Shown here: in pieces, positions 11,355-25,298 of the stretch
Numbering within the stretch: the first letter of the stretch is position 1
Layout of the letters: every line of letters begins with the position of its first letter
NCBI GenBank assembly: GCA_033964015.1
Contig: CM066912.1
Span: 18,773,073-18,837,072 of the forward strand
DNA: 64,000 bases
Direction of reading: 5' to 3'
Source of the DNA: Scolanthus callimorphus
Taxonomy: Eukaryota; Cnidaria; Anthozoa; Actiniaria; Edwardsiidae
Program-made: the position numbers and the translations under genes
The notes under the pieces: generated by a model
The model's input: the letters and a program-made list of their open reading frames with translations, nothing else
Told to the model about the DNA's origin: nothing
The model's database searches: none

Positions 11355-12045
11355 CTAAAATCGCATTGTCAGTGTTCGGGTCACCCCCCGCCAATCAAAG
11401 CGCACAATTAAAATCGCATTGTCAGGGTTCGGGTCACCAACCCCCCCCCCCCCCCCCCCCCCAAATCAGAGCGCGGCATTTTAGCGCGTTTCCACGAGCA
11501 AGCGAAGGTAAAATAAAGGGCCATAAAAAATAAACGCCGTTTTCAAACTCTAAACATTTCACAGTCCATTGAAGAGAAAGTCAAAATCTCACCTGTAGGC
11601 GTGTTTTTTTTTGTTGGAAAAGATTAATGTGCAGCGAAGTTCCAATTCATGCAATTTCTTATGCGAGGGACAAAGCCGCCACGTTGAATTCTTCCACAGA
11701 AACTAAGGGCCTGTTCACATGGAAAAAGGTTGACCCTAGGGGGATAGGGGCACCCTACCTGGTCTATACTATTAAAATCGCATTGTCATCGGGTCACCCC
11801 CGCCAATCAGAGCGCGGCATTTTAGCGCGTTTCCACTGGCAGGCGAAGGTAAAATAAAGGGCCATAAAAAATAAACGCCGTTTTCAAACTCAAACATTTC
11901 ACGGTCCATTGATAAGAGAAAGTCGAAATCTCACCTGTAGGCGTGTTTTTGCTGGAAAAGATTAATCTGCAGCGAAGTTCCAATTCATGCGATTTCTTAT
12001 GCGAGGGACAAAGCCGCAAGTTGAATTCTTCCACAGAAACCAAGA
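11355..12045 (+). repeat. Direct duplication of a ~300-bp segment (two copies)
   Basis: The segment starting AAAATCGCATTGTCAGGG and containing AGAGCGCGGCATTTTAGCGC and CACCTGTAGGCGTG occurs at about 11,409-11,705 and again at about 11,775-12,044 in the same orientation with small differences. A third, short partial copy of its beginning lies at 11,355. A C-run of about 22 bases interrupts the first full copy (11,441-11,462). Confidence 0.85.
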
Positions 12046-15000
12046 AAGAACTAAATTCGCATAGCAGCAAACACCATAAAGCCTTTGCCATTAAAAGGAT
12101 ATGAAAACTGCAGTGTTGTTTGCATTTAGCCACAATTCTAGATTCTATTTGTGAACTCTGTCAATTTGATTTTTGATGAGGAGCACATACGACGACTGAT
12201 TCGCGCGCGAGACACCACAGGGAGACCATTGCATAGCCAGGCTTTGTTTCCAAACAATACTGATTTATTTCGGCATGGGGGAGGTATTCCCTAGCCATTA
12301 CCCAACACCATCAACAACCCGTAAATCTAAATGCATACCTAAACGTCTGCAAGAGAAAATGACGTTTGTTACTCTTTCGTTCCCGTCACAGACTGACGGG
12401 TCCTTTTCTGGTTTAATTAATTTTGCGGCTGTCACAGCATTTTTCATCGAATTTCCGCAAATTTCCGGAACGTCTACCACTCGACAACAGCCGAGATAAC
12501 AGCCGCAATACTAAAAACGTCATTTATACAGCACTGAATGGTCTCGTGAAAATACTATCACAAAAACACCAAAAACATTACTAAGTCTACTCGTCTTTAA
12601 TAAGCATGATAATACCGGGAGATTTGTTTTAATCCTCACTTTGCTTCAGCCATTTGACCTTGCAGTGCTACCACATCACTTTATCCCTGCATTACAAAAT
12701 TTAAATCTGTTGCAAATCTTGAACGTATGCAGTACTGATAATAGCTCAACCTTACAAATCAATGTGACAAATGCGCTAGCTGTTCTTGGCGCAAAATAGG
12801 CTACTCTGCGCGGGGAATCGGAAGAGCGTGAGTATTTATAAATGCACCGCGCTCCTCAATATACCATCATACTGCACCTGCCACTGGGACTAAAATATCT
12901 AAGGGACGAAATATCTGAGGGGCGGGGGGGAGGGGGGGGGGATCCATCCACGCCAAAAAATCATGAAAAAAAAATCAAATGAACCAGACACAAGAAGGAG
13001 GAGGATTTTGACTTCATTTCACTCATATACTAAAATTTGGGCGCGCTACTGACATCTAATATAGTCCTTTGAGAACTCGCGCAACGTAGACACCTCGCGC
13101 CGTTTACAAGAACAAGTGTATCTTGGCGCGCCAAAAATGCCGTTCAACCAAACCTTTTAAAAGCAAACAAGTAAAAGCAAATACATAGAAGTTTCAATAG
13201 ACTCTTCAATAAATGTTGAAGCTCCCTGAACGAAAAAAAATCCATCCATGACGCGTAGGCCAAACAAAATCCATCCAAGAATGAAACTTCCCCACCACTC
13301 CCCGTCCCTAAGTGCTATACTGATGTTGAGACGTGCGCCACACCCAACTTTCACCTGTAACAATTTCCTGAGGCACAGAAAAAGATTTCAAGGAAGTAGA
13401 AAATGCGTCATGTTATCAAATGAAGACGACTGACGACTAACAACAGGATCTGGCGGAGATATTAATATCGATAACACTGGACAGCTATTTTGTTTTTCGT
13501 TTATCAATTGGTAGCTCCATTTGTAACCATAACTGGACCAATATACAATAATATTTTCGAAATTACACCTTAATAGCTACACATAAGAACCAATACCCGA
13601 AAACAACAACAGCAACAACAACAACAACAAAAAGCTACGATATATACTCGGGGAACAAAGCAGCTGAACTTCCTGTGGCACAGGCATGGAACGTGTTTGG
13701 AATTCACATGTTTATCCATTGGAAAGCTTTTTAAAACACTTCCCATTCTTGTGTCATGGGAATTCCCGCTTTTCACAAATTCCCTGTGTTCAAACAAGGG
13801 TGAGCTCACCTCGGTGGTGTAGGCGTAATGTCGATGAGCCGACACTAAAGCTCCTGCCTGTTATAACCAGTCAGTAATAATGAAGACGAGAATCAGCACG
13901 AGTACGGAGCTAAACTCATTGCTAAACGTATTTGTTTTGGAAATGCAAATAGTCAGGCAAGCAAACATTGTCTTGTCGTGGGCTGTGGTAGCCGGAAGAC
14001 CTTTCACTTGAGGGGACTCAAGAAACGTAAGCTATAGACAGCATGTTACTTGTCAAATAAAGGCTTCTTTCGGGAAAACAAACATAGGAGATACTCAGCA
14101 AAGAAAATGCCTTCCTGTTATTTTAACGCTTTTGTTATCAAGGCTCGTCTTTTTGCGTCAGAGGAGATAGTTAGGTTTGTGCCCTTTTCCTTACGGAAGT
14201 GACACTGAAGTGAGACCTTTTAAACATTATTTTTTATTCTGATAAAGTGTTTATCGTGATAAGTGATTAAAGAGGTTGTTTGGCTTGTCCCGGGTTCTAA
14301 GAGAAATCTCTAAGGCATACTTCGGGACGCACTTATTTTAATTGGTTGCAATAATACTAGCTATTTTCGAACACACTTCTTTGAACAGTAGCCATATAAA
14401 TGATATCCTGAACTTTGCATTTCATATTCAAACCCTTATAGAAAGCTGCCTTAGTTTAGAAAAAAGCCAATCGCCGGAAAGAAACGCGACCATAAGTGCC
14501 GTGCATGTATGACCCAATGAAACAGATATTTATTGGCCCTCGAAGGAAGTATACTTTCCTAGTTATGTTCCATCAAGCTTATAGACACAGGGAATTGGCC
14601 CATTAAAAAGGCCGATACCTGTATTTTTAATAAGCAAGTGTATTGTCAACCGTGCCTTGACTTTTGTGCACATTTCAAATGACCACTGTCGAGCATTTGG
14701 CCCTCTCACCATTTCATTCTGTACTCATCATTCTTCTGTCTCTCTTGTCATGAATTTTATGCATATTTCACACCATCAATCAAGCCTTGTTTTTCAGAAC
14801 ACTTTTCCTCGTCAGGTCGTGAGGTTTGGTTCCCGTTTTCCCTACTAGTACTAGGCCCCCAAATTCCCGACTAACTTCGTAATTTGGCAAGTCAGATGGA
14901 AAAATTCAGATTAAAAACCAGTGACACATTCACTAACCACTGCCAAAAAAGCCTAAGCAGCAACCTTCGAGTTTTCTAAACAAACGTTGGGAAGACGGGA

Positions 15001-16533
15001 ACCAGTCCCTGCGGGAACCAACTTCGTATCCTGATCGACGCGGAAGAATTATTCAGAAAACCACTGTCAGTCGACTACACAGGTAACTTTCTTTCTACTA
15101 TAAGTTTGATACTACATTAAATGTAGAAGAAAATTCAAAACCCCAAATTAACTCCAATATTTTCGATATTTTGAATGTCTTCTCAAACTCATGAATAATT
15201 CATCAAGCTTCAGGAAAAGAAGCATCGATGTGAAGAAAATTTTGATACGCGATCTCAAGTTGCACTAATTATTCTTTTGAGAAGCTTCAACAAACTCTCG
15301 AATCTGTTTTTCATGAGGATTTTCAAACAAATAATAATAGAAGTAACTCTGTCTCGTGCTTGATATATCACTTAAGATAAAGTCCCAAGAAATGATATTG
15401 AGCCCCACTAGTAGCTAATGAGAAAAGTGCACGAAGAATCTGAAATGGACTGTGCCGTTAACGCTTTCAGAGTCAATTTCGTAGTTTGTAACTGATAACT
15501 ACGTTTAAGGTCTTAGAAGCCTCATTGACCAAAAAAAATTCCTTTTAATTATCTTCATTTCATGACTTTTACTACTGCTACATAACCTACATAACATAAA
15601 GAAATAAACACTTATAGTCTGGCAGGATTCCGAGAATTTTGATTTCAATTGTTTTCTTTTTCAAATCTTCATGAAAATGAAAGAAAGTCAAATGCTTCAG
15701 GAGAATTTCTGACCAAGCACTGATAGGATACCACAATCAACACAGGTAAAAAAACAATTTTACTAAATTAATGAATAACTCATTAACTAATAGATTTCCA
15801 CATCCATACTTGGTCCTTTTCTTCATATTTCATCCATGGTCCCTAGTATCGATATCAACCTCACTAGTCATAATGTAGCCCTAAAAAGGATTTTTATTGT
15901 GTTTTTCTCTGTTGTCATGGAGATGCATATCTCGACAACCTGGCGTGGCAGCTTAATGAAACCAGCAATATGTTTTCCTTTGTTTTTACCTATTACATGG
16001 GGCAAGGAAAATTTCAACAGGTACACTGGACCAGAAAAATATCCAAATCCCCTAAAAGACCTTAAGTTACTATGCATGGTCGACTAAGTTACTACGCTTT
16101 CCAGTTTGATGATTCCCTTTCAACGCATATTATCTTTGTGATACAATAACAGTCATCTGTTGTTCATAAAGAATCTTGCTCCAGTTGAGCAAACAAAGTA
16201 AAAAATGAAGGCAGTGAACGGAAAATGATTTGACAACAAGGAAAGAATTACTACATCATATCAGAGATACCGGCAAATTACTGAGGCCCGGAAATGTTTT
16301 GCAGGACCTTGCTCAATAGTGGATTTTTATGAGCTTTGATCTTAGTTCCAATATTACAAAGATTACTTATTTTTATAGTGAGAAAAAAAAACACAGTTTT
16401 TTGATACAAGTCAACTAAACAAATCATTATTTGTTAAGACATTGATGCTTAAAATAGAACAAATTATACAGTGTTGGCGAACAGACTTGATGTGAAGGAT
16501 CGTCACTCCTAGTCATGCACTCCTGGTATTATT
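12046..16533. other. Long stretch without a supported gene
   Basis: Local items only: a poly-G tract at 12,918-12,941, a CAACAA microsatellite at about 13,600-13,632, and a dispersed motif (TTCATGAGGATTTTCAAACAA, 15,312) whose relatives occur at 21,760, 21,880 and 38,670. A region around 12,190-12,280 resembles 28,265-28,380. No open frame has recognisable domains. Confidence 0.4.
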
Positions 16534-17653
16534 AACTACTTACTAACCGAGAGTGAGGGCATTACGTGAAATATCAAACTGAGGTTTTGGCGTATCGACC
16601 GAGCGACAGCGAGGTTGATACGCCAAAACCGAGGTTTGATATTTCACGTAATGCCCGAACGGTCGAGGTTAGTAAGTTGTTTATTATATGGCACTTTTTC
16701 TACAAACTTTTTACGAACCGGAAGTCGCCTCGTTCATTTTCCCACCGAAAACTCAGACACGCGCCCGCGTCGCGCTCGAGTTCATTCAGAGTTCTTCATT
16801 CTCTGAGTCAAACTGATAGAACAAACTCGTGTGTACAAACCACGCCAGACTTGATCTAATGTAATCAATCTCTTATGGATGTCAAATACTTCGGAATCCT
16901 TTCTTTTACAGATATCTTATAATGTTGTTTAGTCATTTGTGAGAAACTTTTGAGGGAGTTACAGAAGTTTCAAACGGCAAGCAACCGGGAAGTAAGTCTT
17001 CGTCGTCAGCTCAACTTTTTTTTAGCACCATTGCCATTGGGGAAAACATTGCTCCTTTTGCACTAGGAAAAGGCCTTTAATAAATACGGAAGAAGAGTTA
17101 AACCTGAAGAAGATACTTCACAAGCTATCCTCCAGAAAATTGCAATGGTTATTTTAGCCGGCTTTTGTGCAAAAGCAAACGTCAAGTAAGAATGAATTTA
17201 ACTCGAGGAAATGGAGAGAGGAAAGAAATGAACGACTTCACTATCAGTATCGGTAAGCACAAAGTTTGAACTCGCTTTCTGTTATTACTTTTAGTTCTCA
17301 AGTTTCTTGAATTCCCATGAAATTTTGACTTTACATGTAGCTTTTATCTTTTGCTGCTATTTTGACTCCCTTAAGTTCTCATTTTCTCCGGATAGACTCG
17401 AATTTCTTAGAGGAACTTTTTGGCTCTGTTTGCCTTTGTAAACAGGTCATTTCTGATATTCAGAAGTTAGATTTATACAGTGTCATGTATTCCTTGTTGT
17501 GAATTTCGCTGAAAATCTTTTTGAATTTGTGTTATTTCAAGGAGAGGAATGCTTGTCAGTCGAAGAATTTCCATAATGCCCGTGGGCATTACGGAGAGTT
17601 ACGCCCGCTCGTTAGCCAATCAGAGCGCGCGTACTATCGTTGCCATATAGTAA
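16534..17653. mobile_element. Non-autonomous TIR element, copy 1, with terminal palindrome
   Basis: The element begins with a ~148-bp near-perfect palindrome (16,534-16,682; arms around GGGCATTACGTGAAATATCA). Then comes TTATTATATGGCA, whose inverse TGCCATATAGTAA ends the element. Between them are about 0.95 kb without a transposase. A very similar copy lies at 33,494-34,628, and a third, split by a retroelement, at about 40,150-45,338. The right subterminal part contains its own short palindrome (CATAATGCCC.GGGCATTACGG) and a CCAATCAGAGCGCG word. The two frames of 97 and 63 codons inside are repeated in the second copy and are not genes. Confidence 0.8.
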
Positions 17654-20600
17654 TGCAAAATAAAATGCAAAACACCCAATGCTAGCGAGGGAAAGAAACA
17701 CTTTCACTGAAATATTGATATAGAGTTTTGTAACGAAAATATCCATATGCTGTTCTATTCTAAGTATTAACTATATAGCTATCTCAAAACCCAATATTGT
17801 TAGCGCGATTTTGTCAACGGTCAGTTTTCGCTTTTAGAGTTTATCTATGCTCTACAGCAACTTGCTGTACTACAGAATTTGCTTACTACTACGATGTCAT
17901 TATAACGAAATATTACCTCGGGTAACTCGTCCTTTTAGCAATAGTCCAAGGATAGAGTATTTCAAAAATTGAATAAAAGGTTGCTTGAAAGGTTTAGCTG
18001 AAACTGAAACAACTGCTTCGTTTAAACCACTTGTGAAGTCATTTGCGCGCTTCTGTTCAATAATTGCAAACTGTTCCCTCCAATCGAAAAACGGTTTTGT
18101 TAAAGGGGTAGTGACACGATATGGGGTTAATTTAGATAGCTTAAAAATGCACACAAAATGGGCAAAATAATGATCTAGGTTTTTAAAATAACCTTTTAGC
18201 TGCTCGTACAAATTTAAAATATTTTCTTTTGTTATCGAGCAGTTGGAACTGGATTGCGAATTGGCATTTTCAGGCTGAACAGTGTTTAAACTTGGAAATG
18301 TTCTAGCGAAAGCCATTAAATCTCACGTAAAAATGCCTATATCATGTAAATTTAAGGTCATTTTTCCTTGTAGGACTCAGTTGAAGCATATTAAAGGATT
18401 CTGAGTTGTTTATATAGACGACTGCTCTTATTCTATAACACGATTTTGTTGAAACAACCGTGACATAGCCCCTGAAGTCTCTCAAAAATAGCACAAGCCT
18501 GATCTGCCATATAATAGAGGCCACCTACCTGGTGATACTACACAAAATAGGCACGGATATCCCTCTCCTTGCAGTTTAGAGTTTGAAACTCTGTGCCAAT
18601 AGTGAAGCAGGTCATGGTATCATAAGCACTGTGAGCCTCTCAGACCGACTTTCCCAGTAATGGCCTTAAGATGTCTTTAGAAAAAACTTCCGCATCGAAG
18701 GTGACAGAATATCAAAGCAGAAATATAAACAAATGTCTTGAGATAATAGCACTTCTCATAATAACGTGCGCAGTCGCTTTATGATTCACGTGGCTTCAAT
18801 ATTCGGGTTAGCCCAATGTTTTCAGAATAACCTTATTTCTTACTGGCTTCCAAAAGTGTCGTGTTTTGGTAGAAAAATGGTGACATCGAGGCAAGCCACG
18901 AAGTTTGGAAGTCATATAGTATCCTACGAAAAGTAGTATTACATTTTAAAAATAAAATTGCTTCAACTTCCTAGGAGAGATTTTAGAGGTCGATAGGATT
19001 GGGATTGTGGGTACGCCAGAGTCGCATCAAGTGAGATCAAAATATGGCTTTACTCTTCGCTGCTCACAAATGTTGCATTGATTCAAAGCTTCCAAAGTAC
19101 AACGCAAATGGTTCAAACTCACTAGGCGGGTTGACAAATTAGGCGTTTCTTTTAATATTCCGATCCAAAGTGCGTGATCTATCGCTGGAAAACCAATACT
19201 ACTATCTCAAATGCAAATCTCAAATAATCTGTCTGTCGATCGCTTGGTCACTGACTCTTATTTGTAAATAAAAGGCAACTTTGACTGGCTGTTTCTTACA
19301 CCATGTCACTTTTGTAGTTTCGGATGGGGCACAGTATTTTTTAATTTCCTATAACATGTCTCTTAGGTCTCGTGGAGTACCGCTACAACCATTCCGAAAG
19401 TGATCCTGTATTTGAGTTAATGAATGATGTTTTCAAAACCATATTCTGAGCAGCTATATAGGCTGCTAACAGCTCATTGTTTTGTGAGCCCTAACTTTAA
19501 CCGAGGTTTGTTGCACCTTAAACGCAAAATATAATTCTGCTTCCCTCATGATTTGACTAATAATTTTCCAATTCACTAGCTCTACTCTATGTTTTTTTTA
19601 TATTTGTCACCCGGCAAAGATGTTCAAGAGAAAGAAAAGCTAAAGTAAAATACAGTGAAATACAGAATGGGAAACCTTTCATAATTGTGAAAAACAAGGG
19701 TAGTTTTAGGTCATCAAAATTATTGCAATTAGAATCAAACTGCATCGTTGGTTTTTTTGTTCCAACCGCAGAGGGTTTGGCATCCACTTACCTAGAAGAA
19801 CGCGATAAGTTCTCTACAAGTATACAAGAGACTTGGCTTTCGTGTACTGTTGATCTCAGTGTCGGGTCATTAGTTTGGGCTGCATTTGACTAATTCTTGA
19901 TGGACTGAGACAAATTACACTGCTATTTAAACATGTCAAGATTCTAGTTCGTGCCATCACTAACGTAGGGCTCGTCAAGGAGATATTTCACAGTGAGCTA
20001 AAACTATAAAGTAAGATGCACTTTGCGAGATTATTGCAGCTAAATTATTATTTATCCTATAATAACAGCCAGCTTTCTTGTATTGCAGGTTTTAAGTACT
20101 CGCGACGCCTGTTTTCAACATTTGCTATCAAATGAAATATTGTGTTTCTTGTTATTTCTATTTAATGTCGTTTTGTCCCAAGATTAGTTTTCAGATTAAT
20201 TTGTTAGATTTTTATTCAGGTTTGCACCATACATCACCAAATTGAACAAGATAGTATTACATCATCATAAACCAAAAAAATCCTGAAATTAAAATACAAA
20301 TTCTTATTTTCATCGATGTTGTTGGGTTTGCTGGTCAAGTTTCTTAATGTGATATATTTAGGCTACGGCAACAGGAAAATGCACGACTTATGACATATAT
20401 ATATTGGCGGCCAAAACATGCACTTTAAATATAGATGGTCATGTTATGACTCACAGTGGATTTGTGTCAAGAGACGTGTTTTAGGAACATTAGGAATAAC
20501 CGGAGATTTTTTTGATACGTTCCGTTTCAAAAAGGTTTATAAGGCGAAGATGTTTACAGAATAGAATGAAATTACTTTTCACGATATTCTAAATTCGAGT

Positions 20601-23189
20601 TTCTAAAAGGATCGTTTTGTAGTATGGTCCATTTAATACTGAGAGATTTGGTTAATGCAGGGATCAGAACGGCCTATTCAACCGAAGGTTACCATATGAA
20701 AATCCCGAGAGACTAGAACAAAAAGAAACATCACTTTATCCTTGCTAAAAAAAATCAGAGCACCACAAAAAGCTGCAAAATGTAACATTTCTTTTACAAT
20801 GTAGCCAGAAATCGAACATAATCTAAACACCATCGGTGAACGTCAAAAAGCAATTAACGAAAACAACAACATCATCGGTTACTAAGTAAATCAAGGCTTA
20901 AAATAACTGGTGTATCATATGTCTTTGGAATCTGAACTTATGAGTTTGTATTTAGCAAGACATAAACAACACATTAACACCACTCATAACCACATGCAAG
21001 GGCCCAATTTACCTATACAAATCAATCTCCACATGATATTGCTGTTTAGGTTTCGCAGGGGAAGATCAAAGGTGTTGAGGAAGACAGTCATCCTGTTTTC
21101 AATATTTTATACTTTGTACATATAAATATTTTCCATATTTCTTTCAGTTGCTAGTTTTTCACGTTGTAAGACCATTGAGCTTGTAGAATGCTCCTAGTGC
21201 GTTGTATTACTACTATTATTATTATCCTTCGACCTTTACCATGTTGATGGCGGTCATGGCATGGCTGTAACCTTACTTTAGGGAGGAGTCAAAAGCTATT
21301 AACAACATGCCATGTTTCATTAGTCGGTTGATATACTACGTGCGCAAACGTCAATGACTTGATCACATGAGGGATCAGATTACCTTACGCGGGAGATTCT
21401 ATACGAGTGATTTAGGTTACGCCATACCACTGAAGAACCTTTGAGATAAAGTAATAATACAACTTAGTGACTATTCATCGCATGTAAACAAGTAAGACCA
21501 CGCTTTAAATTCACTACTTGGGTTGCTCTTACAACCGCAGTTATCAACTAGTTAGCAATGAAGGGGTGTCCCAGAAGGGGTGTCCCTGAAGGGTCCGTAC
21601 TTGTCTCTATATTGTATCTTTTGTAAACATCTCCTCTTGCATGGAGATCTCATTAAACGGCGAGGACACGCCTTTCTTTGCTTAATGCACTGATATTTTA
21701 TTCCTTTCTTTTCTCGACATTAAACGATTCATTTGAGAAGCTTTATCAAAAACTCGACAGTGTTTTCCATCAGGGTTTCCAAACAAAAGAAGTCACTCTG
21801 TCTCGTGTTTGATACTGTAAACTTTTTTGCTTAAAACGTAAATTCCACATTGTTTCGTTTCTTTAATCAACTTCTCGGTGTTTGGAAATCCTGATGAAAC
21901 AGTCTGTCGCGTGTTTGATATATCACTTTTCTAAACTACGATCGCAGTAGCGTAGGGAGCGCAGTGGCATTCCGTGCATAGCTTAGAAAAAGCCGCTTTG
22001 ATGGTGTTTTGTGTTTTTACATAGTGAGGATGTAGAAAAATGGTGGTATTCAACCAAGAGAGCGCAGAGTGGCTCGATATAAAATGGTGTTGGGTTCGGT
22101 GTAACTCCAAACTACAGTTAGATCAGCCATCAAAAGCTTGAAACTATAAAAAGGGCTTAAGATTAGAGTTTCGTGGTAGTAGGGCTAAATGGTCAGTATA
22201 GGGCAAGTTTGAGGCTCTCCAGGTCACGTGACCAGTGCTCATTTAGCAGGCTACCAACTAATCGTAACTGAGCACCATCCCTATTAACCCTATTAGTCCT
22301 ATTAACACCTAGTTAGAATCGTTTGACAACATAAAACAATCATTTTAAAGAAACTGATTTTTTAGTATTTTTTAGTTAAATGTTTTATTAGTGTGCTTGT
22401 AGTCTTTTTTTTGGCGAAATATCTAAGGAGATTGGAAAATCGCCCGAGGAGCGCCAATGACGTAATGATGGCGTGAAGCACCGATCTCTCCTCTGTGGCG
22501 AGCTCAATTCTACTGAGTAACTAGACGATCTTCACTTCTCCAAATTAGTACGTAATAGGAAATTTCTCCTCGAATTACGAACGTTCGCGTTTTAGTTAAA
22601 ATCAAACATATCACGTCACGTCAATCTCATGCAAAACTGTGAGGTGTTTCGATTAAAAGGTTTTGCTTTTAATTCAGGTAAAGTAGCCCCTTGCTCATTC
22701 CTGCTATACTTAAGCAGAAGATACGTGAAACGCCATAGGCAATAATTCATAACAAATGACGTCACAAAATATGCGCTTGCATTTCCCTTTCCGTTTCTTC
22801 AAGTGTTTTCAGCGGCGTAGACAGGAATTTCTGAGGGGGGGGGGGGGGCGGATCGTGAAAACATGGGACGAAAATGTTCAAATGAATTCACAAACAGGAA
22901 GAAGTGCAGATTTTCTTTGATAAATTAAGAACCCTATAAGTAATTAATAATTATTTTGAGAGGTTCAATATTCATATAGATTTTTCGTAAAAAAAAAAAA
23001 CGTCTACCAACCATTTTCATTACGAGCAATGCTGAACAAAATTTGGGCTTGTACTAAAAAAAATTCTCAGCCACAAAGTGCTTCTCACCCTTAACGACTT
23101 ATTTTCCAATTTCTTTATGTATATCAACTAGCCGGATTAAGTTAAATATACCACTTTATATACTGTAGTTCCTACCCTATGTAGCGTTG
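17654..23189. other. Long stretch without a supported gene
   Basis: Generally AT-rich. Visible local structure: an inverted pair CATCAGGGTTTCCAAACA / TGTTTGGAAATCCTGATG at about 21,770-21,900, a poly-G tract at 22,838-22,850, and a poly-A run at 22,989. Small open frames (for example on the minus strand at 17,900-18,316) have no recognisable domains. I see no exons that I can defend. Confidence 0.4.
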
Positions 23190-23860
23190 AATCTTTAGAA
23201 TAATATATAGATATAGATATAGATATAGACAATGCCTAAAAGAGGAACTCCAATCATACACACCCCACTTCTTACTGCATGGTTTATTCTTGATAACAAA
23301 TGTAACCCTTTTGAAGAGCCCAGCTTGGAATACCTAGCCTGGAATTTCAGTGAATTTTGAAATGATCACCTGAAATTTATGTTACCCAACCTGGAATTTT
23401 ACACTTGATTGATTGAGTTGAAAAATAGATTCTTCTCTTCCATCGTGGGCTATACCAGCAACAGAGAATATTTTCCCATTTCGATATTAGTTCATTCCCT
23501 TTTGTCTCCTTGCATCTCTAACTGTTTATGTCTTTAAATTATCCAGATCAATCTCTGTGATCAATGTATTTTGGGGGGAGTTGGCATCAAATGCAACAAC
23601 TTCCAAACCGAACGCCACGGCGCTGTGCTCGATGTGGAAGCACGGACTGTGATTGGCTGCGTACTGACGGGTCGACACTAAAGCAAGTGCGCATGCGTAA
23701 ATAAGAGCCTGCGATGTTTTCGTAAGCCGCTGAACGTTCTGTTTTGGATTGGATGGGTTGCTTTCTCTCGCGACGTTCATTGATACGTATAGGTCTCCAC
23801 TCAAAAGAAATACAACCATAGTATCATGTTCATAAATAATCAAATACTCTTGGGGGGGGG
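23190..23860 (-). mobile_element. Helentron-like non-autonomous element, minus orientation
   Basis: Read on the minus strand it ends with GGAGTTCCTCTTTTAGGCAT, a (TCTATA)n tract and TATATTATT. This is the same end as the element at 39,899-45,448 (GGAGTTCCGCTTTTAGGCAT... TATATATTATT). Its beginning (GAGTGGAGACCTATACGTATC on the minus strand, about 23,780-23,800) matches the segment just inside the start of that element. It therefore appears to be a shorter relative without the nested insertions. The minus-strand frame at 23,526-23,921 lies in this shared sequence. Confidence 0.6.
23208..23230. repeat. (TATAGA)n microsatellite
   Basis: About four copies of TATAGA at the end of the Helentron-like element; the expansion lies where its relatives have a single TCTATATATTA. 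Confidence 0.85.
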
Positions 23861-24142
23861 GGGACTCACATAATTTATTGGTCGGGGGTCGGGGGTGATT
23901 GTCGGGGATTTTCAGTTTCACCTCTAAAAGATGCCAAAAGGGCGTGGCTCAGATACGTTTTTACCCTAAAAGATACCCATCAAGAAATTCCCGTGTTTGA
24001 TTAAAATGCTGCCTTTGATGTTGTCTAAATTATCGTCTTGTCAACAAGTACTCTCTATCTCTTTCTTGAAGATTTACCGCTGTATTAGAGCCCTAAAAGA
24101 TACCAATCTACCTTAAATTTTATTGCAGATAATAATAACAAC

Positions 24143-24535
24143 TAGCTGATGCCCGTGAAAGTAAAGTAAAGTGGAGAAATTCCTCAGCTCAAAGCTTTCG
24201 AATTAAAATTGTCCCTGTACATAACTGTGAAGTAATCTGTAACAGAACCATTTAGGTTTCGATGTTTATGGTGCTTTCGCCTGTGCGAACCTGAGTTCTA
24301 TTTTGGTTTCTGTGGGAGATTTCTGGCGGCGATGGCAGCTTTGTCCCTCGCTTAAGAAATGGCTTGAATTTGAACTTAGCCCGAGGTGAATCTTTTACAA
24401 CAAAAACACGCTCACTGTCGAGATTTCCACCTTCTCTTCAGGTTTGCGAACTTTGTTTTGCGGCACAATTTCAGGGATAAGCGTGCGAGTGCGGACACGA
24501 TTTGGCTTACGGTATTAATGTATAGATTATCATAG
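24143..24535 (+). repeat. Dispersed element, copy A (start TAGCTGATGCCCGTGAAA)
   Basis: Begins TAGCTGATGCCCGTGAAA and ends near CGGTATTAATGTATAGATTA. Its reverse complement is found at 27,655-28,573. Both copies carry CCATTTAGGTTTC, GGTGCTTTCG, TTCTCTTCAGGTTTGCGAAC and GTGCGGACACGATTT in the same order. No coding sequence is recognised. Confidence 0.75.
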
Positions 24536-24691
24536 ATTTACAACATTACAATTAAAATACAATGTACCCCTAACCTAATTCAATTAAAATAAACTTATTC
24601 AATATAATAATCTATAAAAATAACAAAAATGCTTGTTTAAAAAGATATGGTTTTAGGCGCGTTTTAATAGAAAAGAGAACTGCTTCTCCTT

Positions 24692-24955
24692 ATGTCAATG
24701 GGCAGGTGGAGAGTGGTCGCCCAATCCCCCGAGCCCGGGGCTCATGTTGAAAATGCTCGAAGCGGGGCGCAATGTCTCTGTTTCCGCTTGATCATTCTTT
24801 TTCCAAAGGTGAAATTGTGGAATAGATTGAAAAATAAATCATTTCTCCTTCTTTTAAATGACCTAGGGCTAGAAACATATCCTGCATTCACAAAACATGA
24901 CTTCTACGTCTTCTATTTTATGAGAATTGTGTTTGAAAAGCCTAAAATAATATAA
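24692..24955 (+). other. Open frame without support
   Basis: An 87-codon frame between copy A of the dispersed element and the foldback element. No domain, no composition bias towards coding, no related copy. Listed only to account for 24,536-25,298, where I see nothing else. Confidence 0.1.
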
Positions 24956-25298
24956 AAATCGCCGCTTGTTAGTTGAAGTTGTCTATTTATCGACTCAAGG
25001 AGGTTTTGTGTGAGACTTTGCCGTTTGATTTTAATACACTTGAGCTCAGTTTTGTTTTGAGCCGCGGAAAACTTGGCAGGTTTGGGAAAAATTGCAACCA
25101 GCTTTTGTAAGCCATCATTTACACCACAATAATAAATAAGCCTATGGTTTTGTATGTCAAGATTAGTTCTTTCACTGTATTTGTCACAAAAAATCCTCTC
25201 TGAAAAATTTCCCGCGTTGGCCTTGTGTGACGCATGACGCCATGATTCGTGACCGGAAGTCGCTTGAAATCTATTTTTAGATTCTTATTGTCGACTTT

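Noticed and set aside
16566..16859. 97-codon frame, repeated at 33,526
   Set aside because: Lies across the palindrome of the TIR element in both copies; the frame diverges with indels as non-coding DNA does.
23526..23921. 131-codon minus-strand frame similar to a plus-strand frame at 39,914-40,099
   Set aside because: The similarity is DNA-level sharing between two copies of the same Helentron-like element; no conserved protein domain.
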